Shown: piece after piece, positions 28,663 to 38,946 of the stretch | Position numbering within the stretch: position 1 is the stretch's first letter | Layout of the letters: each line of letters begins with the position of its first letter | NCBI GenBank assembly: GCA_001310715.1 | Contig: BAXV01000024.1 | Coordinates: 1 to 52,796, forward strand | DNA: 52,796 bases | Source: Pseudovibrio sp. JCM 19062 | GTDB lineage: Bacteria > Pseudomonadota > Alphaproteobacteria > Rhizobiales > Stappiaceae | Reading direction: 5' to 3' | The notes under the pieces: model-generated | What the model saw: only the letters and a program-made list of their open reading frames with translations | Database searches by the model: none | Told to the model about the DNA's origin: nothing | Translations under genes and position numbers: made by a program

Positions 28663-29285
28663 TCAGGCCATATCAGCCACGACCATGGAGACGCCGACTG
28701 CGAAGACGCAGAGGCTGGCGAGCATGGAGACGCGTTTGCCGTTATTGCTGTTTGCTAGCCATGCGCGCGCAGGGCCAGAGACGAGACTGCCAACGCCGTA
28801 ATAAACGATCAGGCAGAGCAGGCTAGCGACCATGCCGAAAATCAATGCATAGATCCAGAACGGCATAACTTCCGGCATGTAGAACTGCGGTAGCAGGGAG
28901 AAGTAGAAGAACATGCCCTTTGGGTTGAGCAGGCTGGTCAGGAAGCCGAATTTCAGATCATTCGTATCCACTGGTGCAGGCTCGTTCCCCTCAGCAGTCC
29001 AGTTTCCTCCTGAAAAAAAACAGGCGGTAGGCCAGATACATAAGATAGGCCAACCCTATCCAACGGATCGCCTGAAACAGCCTTGCTCTGCCAGGAAAAG
29101 GGATTGGAAGCCAGCGGCGACGAGCACGGTAAAGACAACATAGCCGCCAGCGATGCCGACAGATGCTTTAAGTGCAGCGGGCTTTCCGCTCGCCAGTGCC
29201 TGCTGGTGACATAGAGCATATCCGGGCCGGGTACGATAATCAGACTTAAAATGGTAATCAAAAACAGAAGGGTATTCGCAGCCAT
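28663..29285 (-). CDS. LysE/RhtB family amino-acid exporter (about three frameshifts)
   Basis: Restored length is about 208 residues with six hydrophobic segments. The N-terminus LFLITILSLIIVPGPDMLYV carries the family PGPDM motif, and GFLTSLLNPKGMFFYFSLLP is the second hallmark. Breaks lie near 29202 (a G lost), near 29085-29095, and at an A8 run (29013-29020, should be seven). The intermediate frames read GGYVVFTVLVAAGFQSLFLA and GLAYLMYLAYRLFF, consistent with the family. It is divergent from an Lrp-type regulator 91 bases away, the usual arrangement for a regulated exporter. The exported amino acid is unknown. Confidence 0.78.
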
Positions 29286-29376
29286 TGGAGTATTTTTCTT
29301 ACAAGAGGTTTTATTCCATATTTTTCCCGAATATACTCCGGCGCATATCCTCAGAATATCGAATTGTTTCCGAAAT

Positions 29377-29846
29377 ATGACCTCGACACTACATCTTGAC
29401 CGAACAGACTTCGCTATATTGGAGATTTTGCAGGATAATGCACTGTTATCCAATAAACAGGTCGCTGCTGAGGTCAACCTCAGCCCATCCGCCTGCCACG
29501 AGCGTGTTAAGCGACTGAAAGAAGGTGGAATTTTACAGGGAAGTCATGCTGTTGTGGACCCCAAAGCCTATGGTGTGAGCTTTGAGGCGATGTTCCTGAT
29601 ACAGCTGGACAGGCATGAGGCACTGTTGGTCGAAGAGTTCCTACAGGAGGTCATCGCGCTGCGTGAGGTCAAGTCTGTTGCACTTATCAGTGGGGCTTAC
29701 GATATTGTTGCCCATCTTCGGGTGCGGGACATTGACACCTGAAGAGCCTTGCCTTTGAGAAGTTTACCAAGCGGGCCTATATCACCAAGATCGAAAGCTC
29801 GATTGTCTACGATTTCAAGGAGAACCGCGTGCAGAAGCCGCTTTGA
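29377..29846 (+). CDS. Lrp/AsnC family transcriptional regulator (frameshifted)
   Basis: 156 residues when restored. The N-terminal helix-turn-helix (LHLDRTDFAILEILQDNALL, then VNLSPSACHERVKRLKEGGI) is followed by the ligand-binding RAM domain with EVKSVALISGAYDIVAHLRV. A C is missing near 29736 (GACACCTG should be GACCACCTG), after which HLKSLAFEKFTKRAYITKIE and the end VQKPL follow. It is divergently transcribed from a LysE exporter and probably controls it in response to the exported amino acid (inference). Confidence 0.83.
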
Positions 29847-29892
29847 GGGCGTCTCCGGAGCCTACAGACAGTGCTTACCTGTCGGAGGGGCT

Positions 29893-30398
29893 TCATTTTC
29901 GTTTGGTGGCAACTTCTTGCTGGTGGCGCTCGTTCAGAGCCTCCACTTCCTGCAGTTTGCGACCTACACGCGCCAATGCGGCAGCAGTGGAGGTGAACTG
30001 GTTTGCTTTGTCGACGTAAAGCTTGCGCGCTGTCTCCGGGAATTCCTGCAACATGCGGGAGAAGAGTGCGCGGCGAATACGGATTAACTCGCAATCTTCG
30101 AGAGCAACTGCACGGGCCGGACGTTTGCCCTCAGTCATCAGCGCGTTTTCGCCAAATAGGGTGCCGGGACGTATGTGCCTTGGGGGCGTGCGTCGCGCCC
30201 CATACCGGTTTCGAGCTGCACCTTGCCGATTGTCAGCACGATGCCACCGTCTGCCCGCTCACCTTCATTAAACACTGTTCCGCCCTTTGACACCTGCATT
30301 GTTTCCGCACTGAATGCGAGCAGGCGCAACTGGTCCTCAGTGAACTGAGAGAGGAGTGGAACACGTCTTAAGACGTCTATGTCGCGGGCTAGACTCAT
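29893..30398 (-). CDS. Cyclic nucleotide-binding domain protein (frameshifted)
   Basis: About 168 residues when restored. A single cNMP-binding-like beta barrel (LRRVPLLSQFTEDQLRLLAF, TVFNEGERADGGIVLTIGK, then GTLFGENALMTEGKRPARAV) precedes a helical tail. No helix-turn-helix is evident, so it is not a Crp-type regulator. One base is missing near 30166. The exact arginine-glutamate pattern of true cAMP binders is only partly kept, so ligand binding is unproven. It is next to, and on the same strand as, the following response regulator (25 bases apart). Confidence 0.72.
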
Positions 30399-30423
30399 AG
30401 TTCTTGAATTAGCCGCTTATGCC

Positions 30424-31108
30424 TCAAGGCACAAGCTTATATCCACCGGCTTCTGTAACCAGAAGTTCTGCGTTGGATGGATCACGCTCGATTTTCTGGC
30501 GCAAACGGTAAATATGGGTTTCCAGCGTGTGGGTGGTAACGCCAGAGTTGTAACCCCAAACCTCGTGCAGCAGAACATCACGCGTCACCGGCTTTTCGCC
30601 AGCGCGGTAGAGGAACTTGAGGATCGATGTTTCTTTTTCAGTCAGGCGTACCTTCCCGCCGTTTTCGTCCTGCATGGACTTTGCAGCGGGCTGGAAGGAG
30701 TAGCGGCCAATTGAGAAGACGGCGTCTTCACTTTGCTCGTGCTGGCGCAGGTGAGCGCGGATGCGGGCGAGAAGCACGGCAAATTTGAATGGCTTGGTGA
30801 CGTAGTCGTTGGCGCCCGCTTCCAGACCGAGGATGGTGTCGCTGTCTGTGTCGTGACCGGTGAGCATGATGACCGGAGCGCCAAAGCCTGCCTTACGCAG
30901 CAGCTTGACAGCTTCACGACCATCGATGTCCGGCAGGCCAACATCCATCAGCACAAGATCGAAATGATCTTCTTTTGCTTTTTTTGATGCCAGTGGCAGC
31001 CGTGTCCGCTTGAGTGGTTTGAAATTCATCATAAAGCGACAGCTGCTCAACGAGCGCTTCGCGCAGATCGTTATCATCGTCTACAAGCAGAATTTTACGT
31101 GCGGTCAT
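30424..31108 (-). CDS. OmpR-family response regulator (CenR-like; frameshifted)
   Basis: About 228 residues when restored. Receiver: KILLVDDDNDLREALVEQLS, phospho-acceptor Asp in LVLMDVGLPDIDGREA, VIMLTGHDTDSDTILGLEAG and the Lys of DYVTKPFKFAVLLARI. The winged-helix output domain has RLTEKETSILKFLYRAGEKP and TTHTLETHIYRLRQKIE. A run of seven A/T at 30979-30985 should be six (GIKKAKEDHFDLV). The pattern resembles CenR, the essential envelope regulator of Caulobacter, but I recall this family from memory only. No histidine kinase gene is adjacent. Confidence 0.8.
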
Positions 31109-31308
31109 TTTCTCACCTAATCGCCGGAGTTTGGCGCTAATCCTAAAACTTTTCTTATATAAATACATGAAGGGTTGCTAAAAAAAAGGCGAGTAAAAAC
31201 ATGGCAAATCTCGATTTTTTTTCGTAAAATCTACTTCACGTGTTAGTGACCCCCGCTTTATTTGGGAGTGTTTCTCCCGGTACTTTCCGCAGGACAACAG
31301 GTTTGTAA

Positions 31309-31880
31309 ATGCTTCCTCTCGCAGTGCCCACACCGCCCGCTAAGTTGCTCAAAAAGACCCAAAAGACCCTGTTTGTGCGACATGCAGGTGACGATCCGCA
31401 CTCAGGCACACTCACGCTGGGGGCGGTAACATTTGCGTGTGCGCTCGGACGATCCGGCTTGACGTTTACGAAACGCGAAGGCGACGGTGCAACGCCGATT
31501 GGGCGCTTTGAGCTGCTGAATGTGTACTATCGGGCGGATCGCGGATCGTGTCCGGTGACGTATTTGCCCGTTTCCTCGCTCTCTCCAAGGGATGGCTGGT
31601 GTGATTCTTCAGGGGACCCGCTGTATAATCGTCCGGTTGACCTGCCCTTCAAGCGGAGCCATGAGGAGTTGTGGCGGGAGGACCGCCTCTACGACATTCT
31701 AGTGGTGCTGAACTATAATATGTATCCGCGGGTTCCGGAGGAAGGCAGTGCGATTTTCTTTCACGTGGCGCGTGAGGCTTTCTGCCAACGGAAGGCTGTG
31801 TTGCAGTTTACCCGGAAGTGATGCGTGCGATCCTGAAAGAAATGGCACCTGGCGATGTGATGGAAGTCTGTGCGGATTAG
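31309..31880 (+). CDS. L,D-transpeptidase family protein, YkuD domain (frameshifted)
   Basis: 190 residues when restored. The YkuD core starts with GALGRSG-like ACALGRSGLTFTKREGDGAT and PIGRFELLNVYYRAD, followed by FFHVAREGFLPTEGCVAVYP, which carries the active-site His and Cys. One G is missing at 31776-31777, just inside this motif; without repair the Cys is lost. No signal peptide is visible. The family crosslinks or modifies peptidoglycan, but this subgroup is often only predicted. The restored C-terminus is ILKEMAPGDVMEVCAD, ending at 31880. Confidence 0.8.
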
Positions 31881-32031
31881 TGCATAACCGAGGAAAATTG
31901 ATTTGATGACTTTAAAGAGGGCTCTCAATCCCCTGAACCAAGGTATTTCCTTGCATTTTGCCTAGTAATCTAAAGGAATTTACTCCATATAGTGCTTTCT
32001 TGACGGATTACGCATAAATGGAAGCAAGCTC

Positions 32032-32937
32032 ATGGCGGATACGCTGGTTCCCTTTTTGAAAATGAATGGTCTTGGCAATGATTTCGTGGTGTTTGACAGC
32101 CGCGAGAAACAGGTTGTCTTAACTCCAGCTCAAATCGCAGCTATCGGGGACCGTGAAAAGGGCGTGGGCTTTGACCAGATGATCACGGTCGAGCCAACAA
32201 ACTCCGGCGCTTACGCCTTTATGCGCATCCATAATCGGGATGGTAGCGAAGTAGATGCTTGCGGCAACGCAACGCGCTGCATTGGCCGCCTGCTTATGCA
32301 TGAAGCGGGTACGCGGAGTGTTCCCATTCAGACCAACGCCGGTTTGCTGATTGCGCACGCATCTGACACCGAGACGCTTGTGAGCGTTGACATGGGCGTG
32401 CCCCGTTTTGAGTGGGATCAGATCCCACTTGCAGAAGAGTTTGCTGACACGCGCGCTATTGAATTGCAGGTGGGGCCGATTGATGAGCCGGTGCTCCACT
32501 CACCAAGTGTTGTGAACGTTGGTAATCCGCATGCGATTTTCTGGGTGGATGATATTGAAGCCTACGACCTTGAGCGATTTGGACCATTGCTGGAGTGTCA
32601 CCCGATATTCCCTGAAAAGGCGAATATCTCTCTTGCTCAGATCATTGGCGAAAACGAGATCCGCCTGAAGGTCTGGGAACGTGGTGTTGGCTTGACGCGA
32701 GCCTGTGGCACTGCTGCCTGCGCGACAGGTGTTGCTGCAGCACGAACTGGCCGGAGCGCCCGTAAGTGCACTGTCCATCTGCCGGGAGGACCGCTGGGTA
32801 TTGAGTGGCATGAGGACAATGATCACATCATCATGACCGGTGAAACCGCAATTGAATTCGAGGGCGAGCTTAATCTCGACACCCTCACCTACACAAAGTC
32901 CGCTTCGGGGGACGCGGCAATGGAGCCTACGAAGTGA
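32032..32937 (+). CDS. dapF: Diaminopimelate epimerase
   Basis: Converts LL- to meso-diaminopimelate for lysine and peptidoglycan. 301 residues. The two catalytic cysteines lie in DACGNATRCIG (C77) and GLTRACGTAACATG. FLKMNGLGNDFVVFD is the family N-terminus. It is intact, somewhat longer than the E. coli enzyme through its tail. Its stop overlaps the GTG start of mtaB (GTGA), so the two are translationally coupled. Confidence 0.97.
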   Translation: MADTLVPFLKMNGLGNDFVVFDSREKQVVLTPAQIAAIGDREKGVGFDQMITVEPTNSGAYAFMRIHNRDGSEVDACGNATRCIGRLLMHEAGTRSVPIQTNAGLLIAHASDTETLVSVDMGVPRFEWDQIPLAEEFADTRAIELQVGPIDEPVLHSPSVVNVGNPHAIFWVDDIEAYDLERFGPLLECHPIFPEKANISLAQIIGENEIRLKVWERGVGLTRACGTAACATGVAAARTGRSARKCTVHLPGGPLGIEWHEDNDHIIMTGETAIEFEGELNLDTLTYTKSASGDAAMEPTK

Positions 32938-34198
32938 GCATTGATGTTGTGACATTCGGCTGCCGACTGAATGCATACGAGTCGGAAGTGATGAAACGCG
33001 AAGCAGAGGCCGCTGGCCTTAAGGATGCTGTGCTGATCAACACATGTGCCGTGACCAACGAAGCTGTCCGCCAAGCACGGCAGACCATCCGTAAGACCCG
33101 CCGTGAAAATCCTGATGCACGTATCATCGTGACAGGCTGCGCTGCGCAAACGGAATCTGAGACCTTTGCGAGATGGGCGAAGTGGATCTTGTTCTCGGTA
33201 ATTCTGAGAAACTGGAGCGCGCCTCTTATGGCCGTGTCGCTCAGTTTGGCATTGAAGAGACCGAGAAGGTGCGCGTTAACGACATCATGAGCGTGCGCGA
33301 GACTGCGGGTCACCTGATTGACGGGCTGGAAGGGCGCTCTCGTGCGTTTGTTCAGGTCCAGAACGGGTGTGACCACCGCTGCACCTTCTGCATCATCTTA
33401 TGGTCGCGGGAATTCACGTTCTGTGCCGATGGGCGTGGTGATTGACCAGATCAAACGCCTTGTCGACAACGGATATGGCGAAATTGTTCTGACCGGTGTT
33501 GATATCACCTCCTACGGGGCTGACCTACCGGGAACTCCGAAGCTTGGAACGCTGTGCTCCAAGATTTTGAAGATGGTTCCCGATCTCAAGCGCCTGCGGC
33601 TTTCATCTATCGACAGCATTGAAGCTGATGAAGAGCTGATGGATGTGATCGCGCATGATCATCGTCTGATGTCGCATTTGCACCTGTCTTTGCAGGCGGG
33701 CGACAACATGATCCTGAAGCGCATGAAGCGTCGGCATTCCCGTGAAGACACAATCCAGTTTTGCGAGGACGTGCGCAAGATGCGTCCTGATGTGGTGTTT
33801 GGCGCCGATATCATTGCAGGTTTCCCGACCGAGACCGACGAGATGTTTGAAAACACCCTGCGTATCGTTGATGAGTGCGGCCTGACACATTTGCATGTGT
33901 TCCCGTTCTCTCCACGTCCGGGCACCCCGGCAGCCGTATGCCGCAACTTGATCGTAAGATCATCAAAGAACGCGCTGCGCGGCTTCGTATCAAGGGGCAG
34001 GAAGCTTTGCTTGCGCATTTGCGCGCCGAAGTGGGCAAGACACGCGAAGTTCTGATCGAGCGCGAAGGGCTGGGTCGCACCGAGCAATTTACGCAGGTTG
34101 AACTGGATGCAAATACCGCCGGAAGCCTTGTCTCCGCACGTATTACAGGGCATACCGAGAGACATCTGATTGCAGAACCAATTGGTAAAGCAGCTTAA
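32934..34198 (+). CDS. mtaB: tRNA (N6-threonylcarbamoyladenosine-37) methylthiotransferase (three frameshifts)
   Basis: Radical-SAM enzyme that adds methylthio to t6A37. Restored length is about 422 residues. The N-terminal MTTase domain has TFGCRLNAYESE, INTCAVTNEAV and TGCAAQTE. The radical-SAM cluster motif is CDHRCTFC followed by IIPYGRGNSRSVP. The C-terminal TRAM-like end is TEQFTQVELD...HTERHLIAEPI. Breaks: near 33170, at 33397 (two C apparently lost) and at 33934 (one C lost, giving PGTPAARMPQLDRK). It starts with GTG inside the end of dapF and is followed by ftsY, a conserved order. Confidence 0.92.
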
Positions 34199-34228
34199 GC
34201 TTATACATTTCAAAGGTATCACTCCAGA

Positions 34229-35781
34229 ATGAGCGAAAAGAAGCGCGGTTTTTTCAGTCGCCTGTTTGGCGGCTCCTCAGAAGAAACAAAGGACGAGCAG
34301 GAGCAAAAAGCACCTGAGAGCGCAGAGCTGCGTGAGTCTCTTGAAAGCCTCCAGTCCGCACCGCTTGACCCTGTTGAGGCCTTGAAGAAACAGCTGAATT
34401 CATTGCAGATGAAACTCTTGATCTGGAGAATCCAGAGGTCCCCACAGCGACCGAAGAGGAAGCTTCTGACAAGCCTCATAATTTGAGTGAGGCTGAGACG
34501 AAAGCGCTCGAAGAGACTGCTTATCTGGATACCGAAGGTCTGACTGAGGATACTGCTGATGGACGACCCGTTGTCACGCCTGAGAGCCCTGAAGCATCTG
34601 GCATACCTCAAGCAACAGAAGAAGACAGAAGCGCTGAAGGTGTTCAAGACCACGGAACACCCGGAGCAGCTGAAGAAACTCAAAAACCTGAAGAAGTTGA
34701 AGAAACTCGAGAAGATCGAGAGATACAGCGAACAGAGGAAACTGGAGAGGCTCAACAAGCCGAAGAAGCCGGAGGACCTCAAGAAGCTGAGGAAGTTGGA
34801 GAAGCTCGAGAAACACAGCGAGTTGAGGAGCCTGGAGATGATACTCCGGTAAAGAAAAGCTGGTTCCAGCGTCTTAAGGCCGGTTTGTCGCGCTCTTCCA
34901 GCGCACTGACCGAGGGTATCAGCTCCATCTTCACCAAGCGCAAGCTGGATGCGGACACACTTGAAGAGCTGGAAGATATCCTCATTCAGGCCGACCTTGG
35001 CATTGATACAGCCATTGCGATTACCGACCGTGTTTCTGATGGGCGCTATGACAAGGAAATCTCCGGCGAGGAAGTACGTACTATCCTTGCAGAGGAAATC
35101 GAGAAAGTTCTTGAGCCTGTTGCCAAGCCCCTTGACCTGAACACCGAACACAAGCCGCACATCGTGCTGATGGTGGGTGTGAACGGTACAGGCAAAACCA
35201 CCACAATCGGCAAGCTGTCTTCCCTTCTTCATGCGCAGGGCAAGAAGGTTATGCTCGCAGCGGGTGACACATTCCGTGCCGCAGCCGTTGAGCAGTTGAA
35301 AATCTGGGGTGAGCGCACAGGTGCTGAAGTGGTTGCACGAGATACGGGCGCTGATGCTGCAGGTCTTGCTTATGATGCAGTTGATGCCGCGCTTAGCAAC
35401 GGAACGGATGTGTTGTTGATCGACACCGCCGGACGCTTGCAGAACAGAGCGGAACTGATGGATGAGCTTGAGAAGATCATCCGCGTGATCCGCAAGCGTG
35501 TTCCGGACGCCCCGCACACCACGCTGTTGACCCTTGATGCGACCACCGGCCAGAATGCGCTGTCTCAGGTCGAAATCTTTGGCAAGGTCGCTGGTGTGAC
35601 CGGCCTTGTGATGACCAAGCTGGACGGTACGGCTCGCGGCGGCATTCTGGTGGCCATCGCCCGCAAATACGGCATGCCCGTGCACTTTATCGGCGTCGGC
35701 GAAGGCGTTGAGGACCTTGAACCATTTTCCGCCAAAGAGTTTGCAGCAGCCATTGCTGGCAAGGAACATGAGTTGGATTAA
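34229..35781 (+). CDS. ftsY: Signal recognition particle receptor FtsY (frameshifted)
   Basis: SRP receptor GTPase at the inner membrane. 517 residues when restored. The N-terminus MSEKKRGFFSRLFGG has the membrane-targeting amphipathic helix. An acidic Glu/Thr/Pro-rich A domain covers about residues 20-205, with imperfect EETxxxEE repeats. The NG domain follows: N bundle, G1 VGVNGTGKTTTIGKL, GDTFRAAAVEQL, DTAGRLQNRAELM and TKLDGTARGG. A C is missing at 34381 (GGCCTTGAAG should be GGCCCTTGAAG) inside the acidic domain. It ends GKEHELD. Confidence 0.95.
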
Positions 35782-35798
35782 ACCAGCCTGAACGATCT

Positions 35799-35821
35799 GG
35801 AAAGGCGGTTATCGCCTTTCC
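35799..35821 (+). terminator. Stem-loop after ftsY
   Basis: GGAAAGGCG pairs with CGCCTTTCC (9 bp, 5-base loop) 17 bases past the stop, followed by a pyrimidine-rich TCTCCTTCC tract. Confidence 0.65.
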
Positions 35822-35929
35822 TCTCCTTCCCCTCCTCTTCGGTAGTTTCTACAGGCTCACTGGACAGCGCAGAGCGATCAGGTAGACTGGATTTTTGAAT
35901 TTCCAGCTTATCCAATTGCGAATCCTGCC

Positions 35930-36541
35930 ATGACATTTGAGTATCTGCTGACTTCCTTCGTTGTTATTCTGCTGCCCGGCACCGGTGTGCTTTACACAAT
36001 TGCGATTGAGCTTGGGAAAGGGTTGAAGCCGAGTATGGCGGCTGCGTTTGGCTGTACGCTAGGGATTATTCCCGCAGCGCTGGCGAGCATTATTGGTGTG
36101 GCTGCAATATTTCACAGCAGCGCCCTCGCCTTTCAGATCCTCAAATATCTGGGTGTTGCTTATCTGCTTTACATGTCCTGGAGCATTCTACGCAGCGGTG
36201 GTGCATTGGAAGTTAGCAGTGAGAAGCGCACGAGAACTTTGTCTCGCACCGCGCTCGATGGTGCTCTTCTCAATGTGCTCAACCCAAAGCTCTCGTTGTT
36301 TTTCCTTGCGTTCCTGCCTCAGTTTGTCTCCCCGGCCAGCGAGAATGCAACTTCCGCGCTGTTCTTCCATGCTTTCGTTTTTATGGTTCTCACTTTCGTT
36401 GTCTTCATAGGCTATGGGGCCATGGCTTCTTTGGCTCGTGATTATGTGATCAACCGCCCAAATGTCATGGCTTGGCTCAAGCGGGGATTTGCAGCTACGT
36501 TTGGCGCTCTTGGTGTTAAGCTGGCGCTTTCCGAGAGCTGA
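35930..36541 (+). CDS. LysE/RhtB family translocator
   Basis: 203 residues, six hydrophobic segments. The family N-terminus LLTSFVVILLPGTGVLYTIA carries PGTGVLY in place of the usual PGPN/D motif. ALLNVLNPKLSLFFLAFLPQ is the second hallmark. It is intact. It is a separate paralogue from the exporter at 28663-29285, and no Lrp or LysR regulator is adjacent. The substrate is unknown, probably an amino acid or related metabolite. Confidence 0.85.
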   Translation: MTFEYLLTSFVVILLPGTGVLYTIAIELGKGLKPSMAAAFGCTLGIIPAALASIIGVAAIFHSSALAFQILKYLGVAYLLYMSWSILRSGGALEVSSEKRTRTLSRTALDGALLNVLNPKLSLFFLAFLPQFVSPASENATSALFFHAFVFMVLTFVVFIGYGAMASLARDYVINRPNVMAWLKRGFAATFGALGVKLALSES

Positions 36542-36585
36542 TCAGCATAGGCACAATTCTCGATGAAACAGACTACGGGAACACG

Positions 36586-37045
36586 ATGGAAAATTTGAAA
36601 CTCAGGGTCCCACCGCCCGTTGTTTTCGTTTGCTTTGCTGTCCTCATCTGGCTGGTTGCTGGATCTTGCCAGGTAACTTCAACCTACGTGGCGCAGAGAC
36701 TGCTTTTCTTGTGATCGGCATTGGAGCGGGCGGGTATTTTTCTTTCACCGGCTTCTTCGAGTTTCGCAGGCTCGTACAACAATAAACCCATTTCATCCTG
36801 AGGAAACGAGTGCAGTTGTTTCTAGCGGGATTTATTCCAAGACGCGCAATCCGATGTATCTTGGCTTGCAGATCATCTTGATCGGCTGGGCTCTGTTTCT
36901 GGGAAACCTGCTTGCCATCCTGATTGCTTTTGGCTTCGCGGTTTACATCACAGAATTCCAGATCAAACCTGAAGAAGAAATTCTGGAAGAGAACTTTGGC
37001 AAAGAGTATCTCGCCTACAAAGCACGTGTGCGCCGGTGGATCTAG
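36586..37045 (+). CDS. Isoprenylcysteine carboxyl methyltransferase-like membrane protein (two frameshifts)
   Basis: Restored length is about 153 residues. It starts MENLKLRVPPPVVFVCFAVL and has four hydrophobic segments. The catalytic region common to ICMT/PEMT-like membrane methyltransferases is present: GIYSKTRNPMYLGLQIILIG and a terminal KPEEEILEENFGKEYLAYKA. Breaks are near 36664 (before LPGNFNLRGAETAFLV) and near 36771 (before RTTINPFHPEETSAVV). In bacteria such proteins use SAM on unknown small hydrophobic acceptors. It lies 44 bases after the LysE gene and is probably co-transcribed. Confidence 0.75.
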
Positions 37046-37091
37046 TTCGAAGCATACCAGATCAACTAGCAGAAGAGATATTGTGCTGGGA

Positions 37092-37195
37092 GCTTAGAGC
37101 ATGTTGCGTTCATATGAATTCACGCACCAAGCTCTAAGCGTTTATTTTCACGCGTATTCTTCTCCGAAAACCGGACCAACTTTTCGGGAATACGC
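37092..37195. repeat. Composite palindromic intergenic element (RIME-like)
   Basis: Two adjacent inverted repeats. GCTTAGAGC (37092-37100) pairs with GCTCTAAGC (37131-37139) around GCGT...ACGC and a TTCATATGAA palindrome. Then GCGTATTC (37152-37159) and CCGAAAA (37164-37170) pair with TTTTCGG (37181-37187) and GAATACGC (37188-37195). The CCGAAAACCGG...TTTTCGG signature is a frequent intergenic mosaic in Hyphomicrobiales. It lies between convergent transcription units. Confidence 0.7.
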
Positions 37196-37228
37196 TCTAG
37201 TCCCTCAGTCGCGTATTCTATTTATCAT

Positions 37229-37256
37229 AACCATGGCCGAGTGTGCGGCCATGGTT
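37229..37256. terminator. Terminator between convergent units at yejF
   Basis: AACCATGGCC pairs with GGCCATGGTT (10 bp, 8-base loop), with ATAA before and TTAT after, just downstream of the leftward yejF stop. Confidence 0.7.
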
Positions 37257-37298
37257 TTATGTCATCTTGGTCCTTCGTAAAGACGCAAACTCAGAGCA

Positions 37299-38929
37299 TC
37301 AGGTGCTGATAACCCCTTCAATCGCTTCCAAGCGGAAGGCGGCAGCCATCAGGCCTTGGTGTATTCTGTTCTCGGATTTTCGAAGACTTCATCTGAGGTC
37401 CCTGACTCCATCACCTTGCCGTGCTGCATGACCACAACATCATTGGCGAGGGCTCGCACGACTTTGAGATCGTGCGAGATAAACAGATAGGCCAAGCTGT
37501 GCGCCGTCTGCAGGTCGCGGAGCAGGTCTACAACCTGTGCTTGTACGCTCATATCCAAGGCTGACGTTGGCTCATCCAGCATCACAAACTTCGGTTCCAG
37601 CACCATTGCCCGTGCAATGGAGATGCGCTGGCGCTGACCGCCCGAGAACTCGTGCGGGTATCGGAACCGTGTTGCCGCATCCAGACCCACCTCTTCCAGC
37701 GCGGCGGCAACCTTAGCCTCCCGCTCCTTAGTGGAAAGGTCAGGCATGTGGATCTTGAGACCCTCCCCGACAATATCGGCAACCGACATACGCGGTGACA
37801 GAGAACCGAACGGGTCCTGAAACACGATCTGCATGTCCCGTCGTAGGGGACGCATCTGTTTCCAGGAGTTTGCCTGAATGTCAGTGCCGTTGAAGCTAAT
37901 CCGGCCACTAGAGGAAATCATACGCAGAATTGCCAGGCCCAGCGTGGTCTTGCCTGAGCCACTTTCACCCACGATTCCAAGCGTCTGTCCCGCTCGGACT
38001 GCTACATCAATGCCGTCAACCGCTTTGATGTGGCTGACAGTTTTGCGTAGGAAGCCCCGTTTAACAGGGAACCAGACTTTGAGATCTTTTGCCTCAACAA
38101 CAATCGGCTGGCTACTATCGCTTGCGGGTGGATGGCCTTTGGGCTCCGCTGCCAACAAGTGCTGGGTATAGGCATGCTGTGGGCGTTCGAAGATGTCTTC
38201 GGTATCCCCCTGCTCAACAATTTTGCCCTGCGTCATCACGCAGACACGGTCAGAAATACGGCGCACGATGCCCAGATCGTGCGTGATGAAGAGCATGGCC
38301 ATGCCGGTGCTCTTCTGCAGGTCTTTCAGCAGTTGCAGAATTTGCGCCTGAACCGTCACGTCAAGTGCTGTAGTTGGTTCATCTGCAATCAGCAGGTCTG
38401 GCTCATTTGCCAGTGCCATCGCGATCATAACACGCTGACGCTGGCCGCCTGACAGCTGGTGCGGATACGACTTCAGGCGTTCTTCCGGATTGGGAATACC
38501 CACCTGATCGAGCAGTTCCAGCACGCGCTTTCTGGCATTGGTTTCGCCCAGACCGCGGTGGATTTTCAGGACCTCCGCAACCTGCTGCTCGATGGTGTGC
38601 AGCGGGTTCAGGGAGCTCATAGGCTCCTGAAAGATCATGGAGATCTTGTTGCCACGGACCTGTCGCATTTCGCTCTCTGTCGCCGCTATCAGATCTTCAC
38701 CCTGATAGACAATCTTGCCTGATGGGTGACTGGCAGCAGGATATGGCAGGAGCTTGAGCACTGAAAGGGCTGTGACGGATTTGCCCGAGCCGCTCTCTCC
38801 GACCAATGCGACTGTCTCTCCCTTTTTGATTTCAAAGGAGATCTGGTCAACAGCGAGATTATCCTTTTCTTCCTGACGGAAGGCGACGGAAAGGTCCTCA
38901 ACTGAGAGGAGCGTTTGATTATCAGTCAT
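37299..38929 (-). CDS. yejF: Peptide ABC transporter ATP-binding protein, fused dual-NBD YejF type (frameshifted at the end)
   Basis: 543 residues when restored. Two ATPase domains in tandem: the first with Walker A GESGSGKSVTALSVL, signature LSGGQRQRVMIAMA and Walker B LLIADEPTTALD; the second with GESGSGKTTLGLAIL, FSGGQRQRISIARAM and FVMLDEPTSALD. Each has an oligopeptide-type C-terminal extension. One G is missing near 37352; restoring it extends the end from TKA to ALMAAAFRLEAIEGVIST and the stop at 37299. ATG 38929 gives MTDNQTLLSVEDLSVAF. It powers the YejBE permease. Confidence 0.93.
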
Positions 38930-38946
38930 ATGCGATCCTCCCTTCT

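Noticed and set aside
34219..35769. A 516-codon open frame on the minus strand opposite ftsY
   Set aside because: It is low-complexity (Ser/Phe/Leu runs mirroring the Glu-rich repeats), has no ribosome-binding site, and ftsY on the other strand is unmistakable.
36585..37045. ICMT-like gene as a short 63-residue protein starting at 36854
   Set aside because: The upstream frames encode the expected membrane helices and conserved PFHPE region; two one-base repairs give the complete family length.
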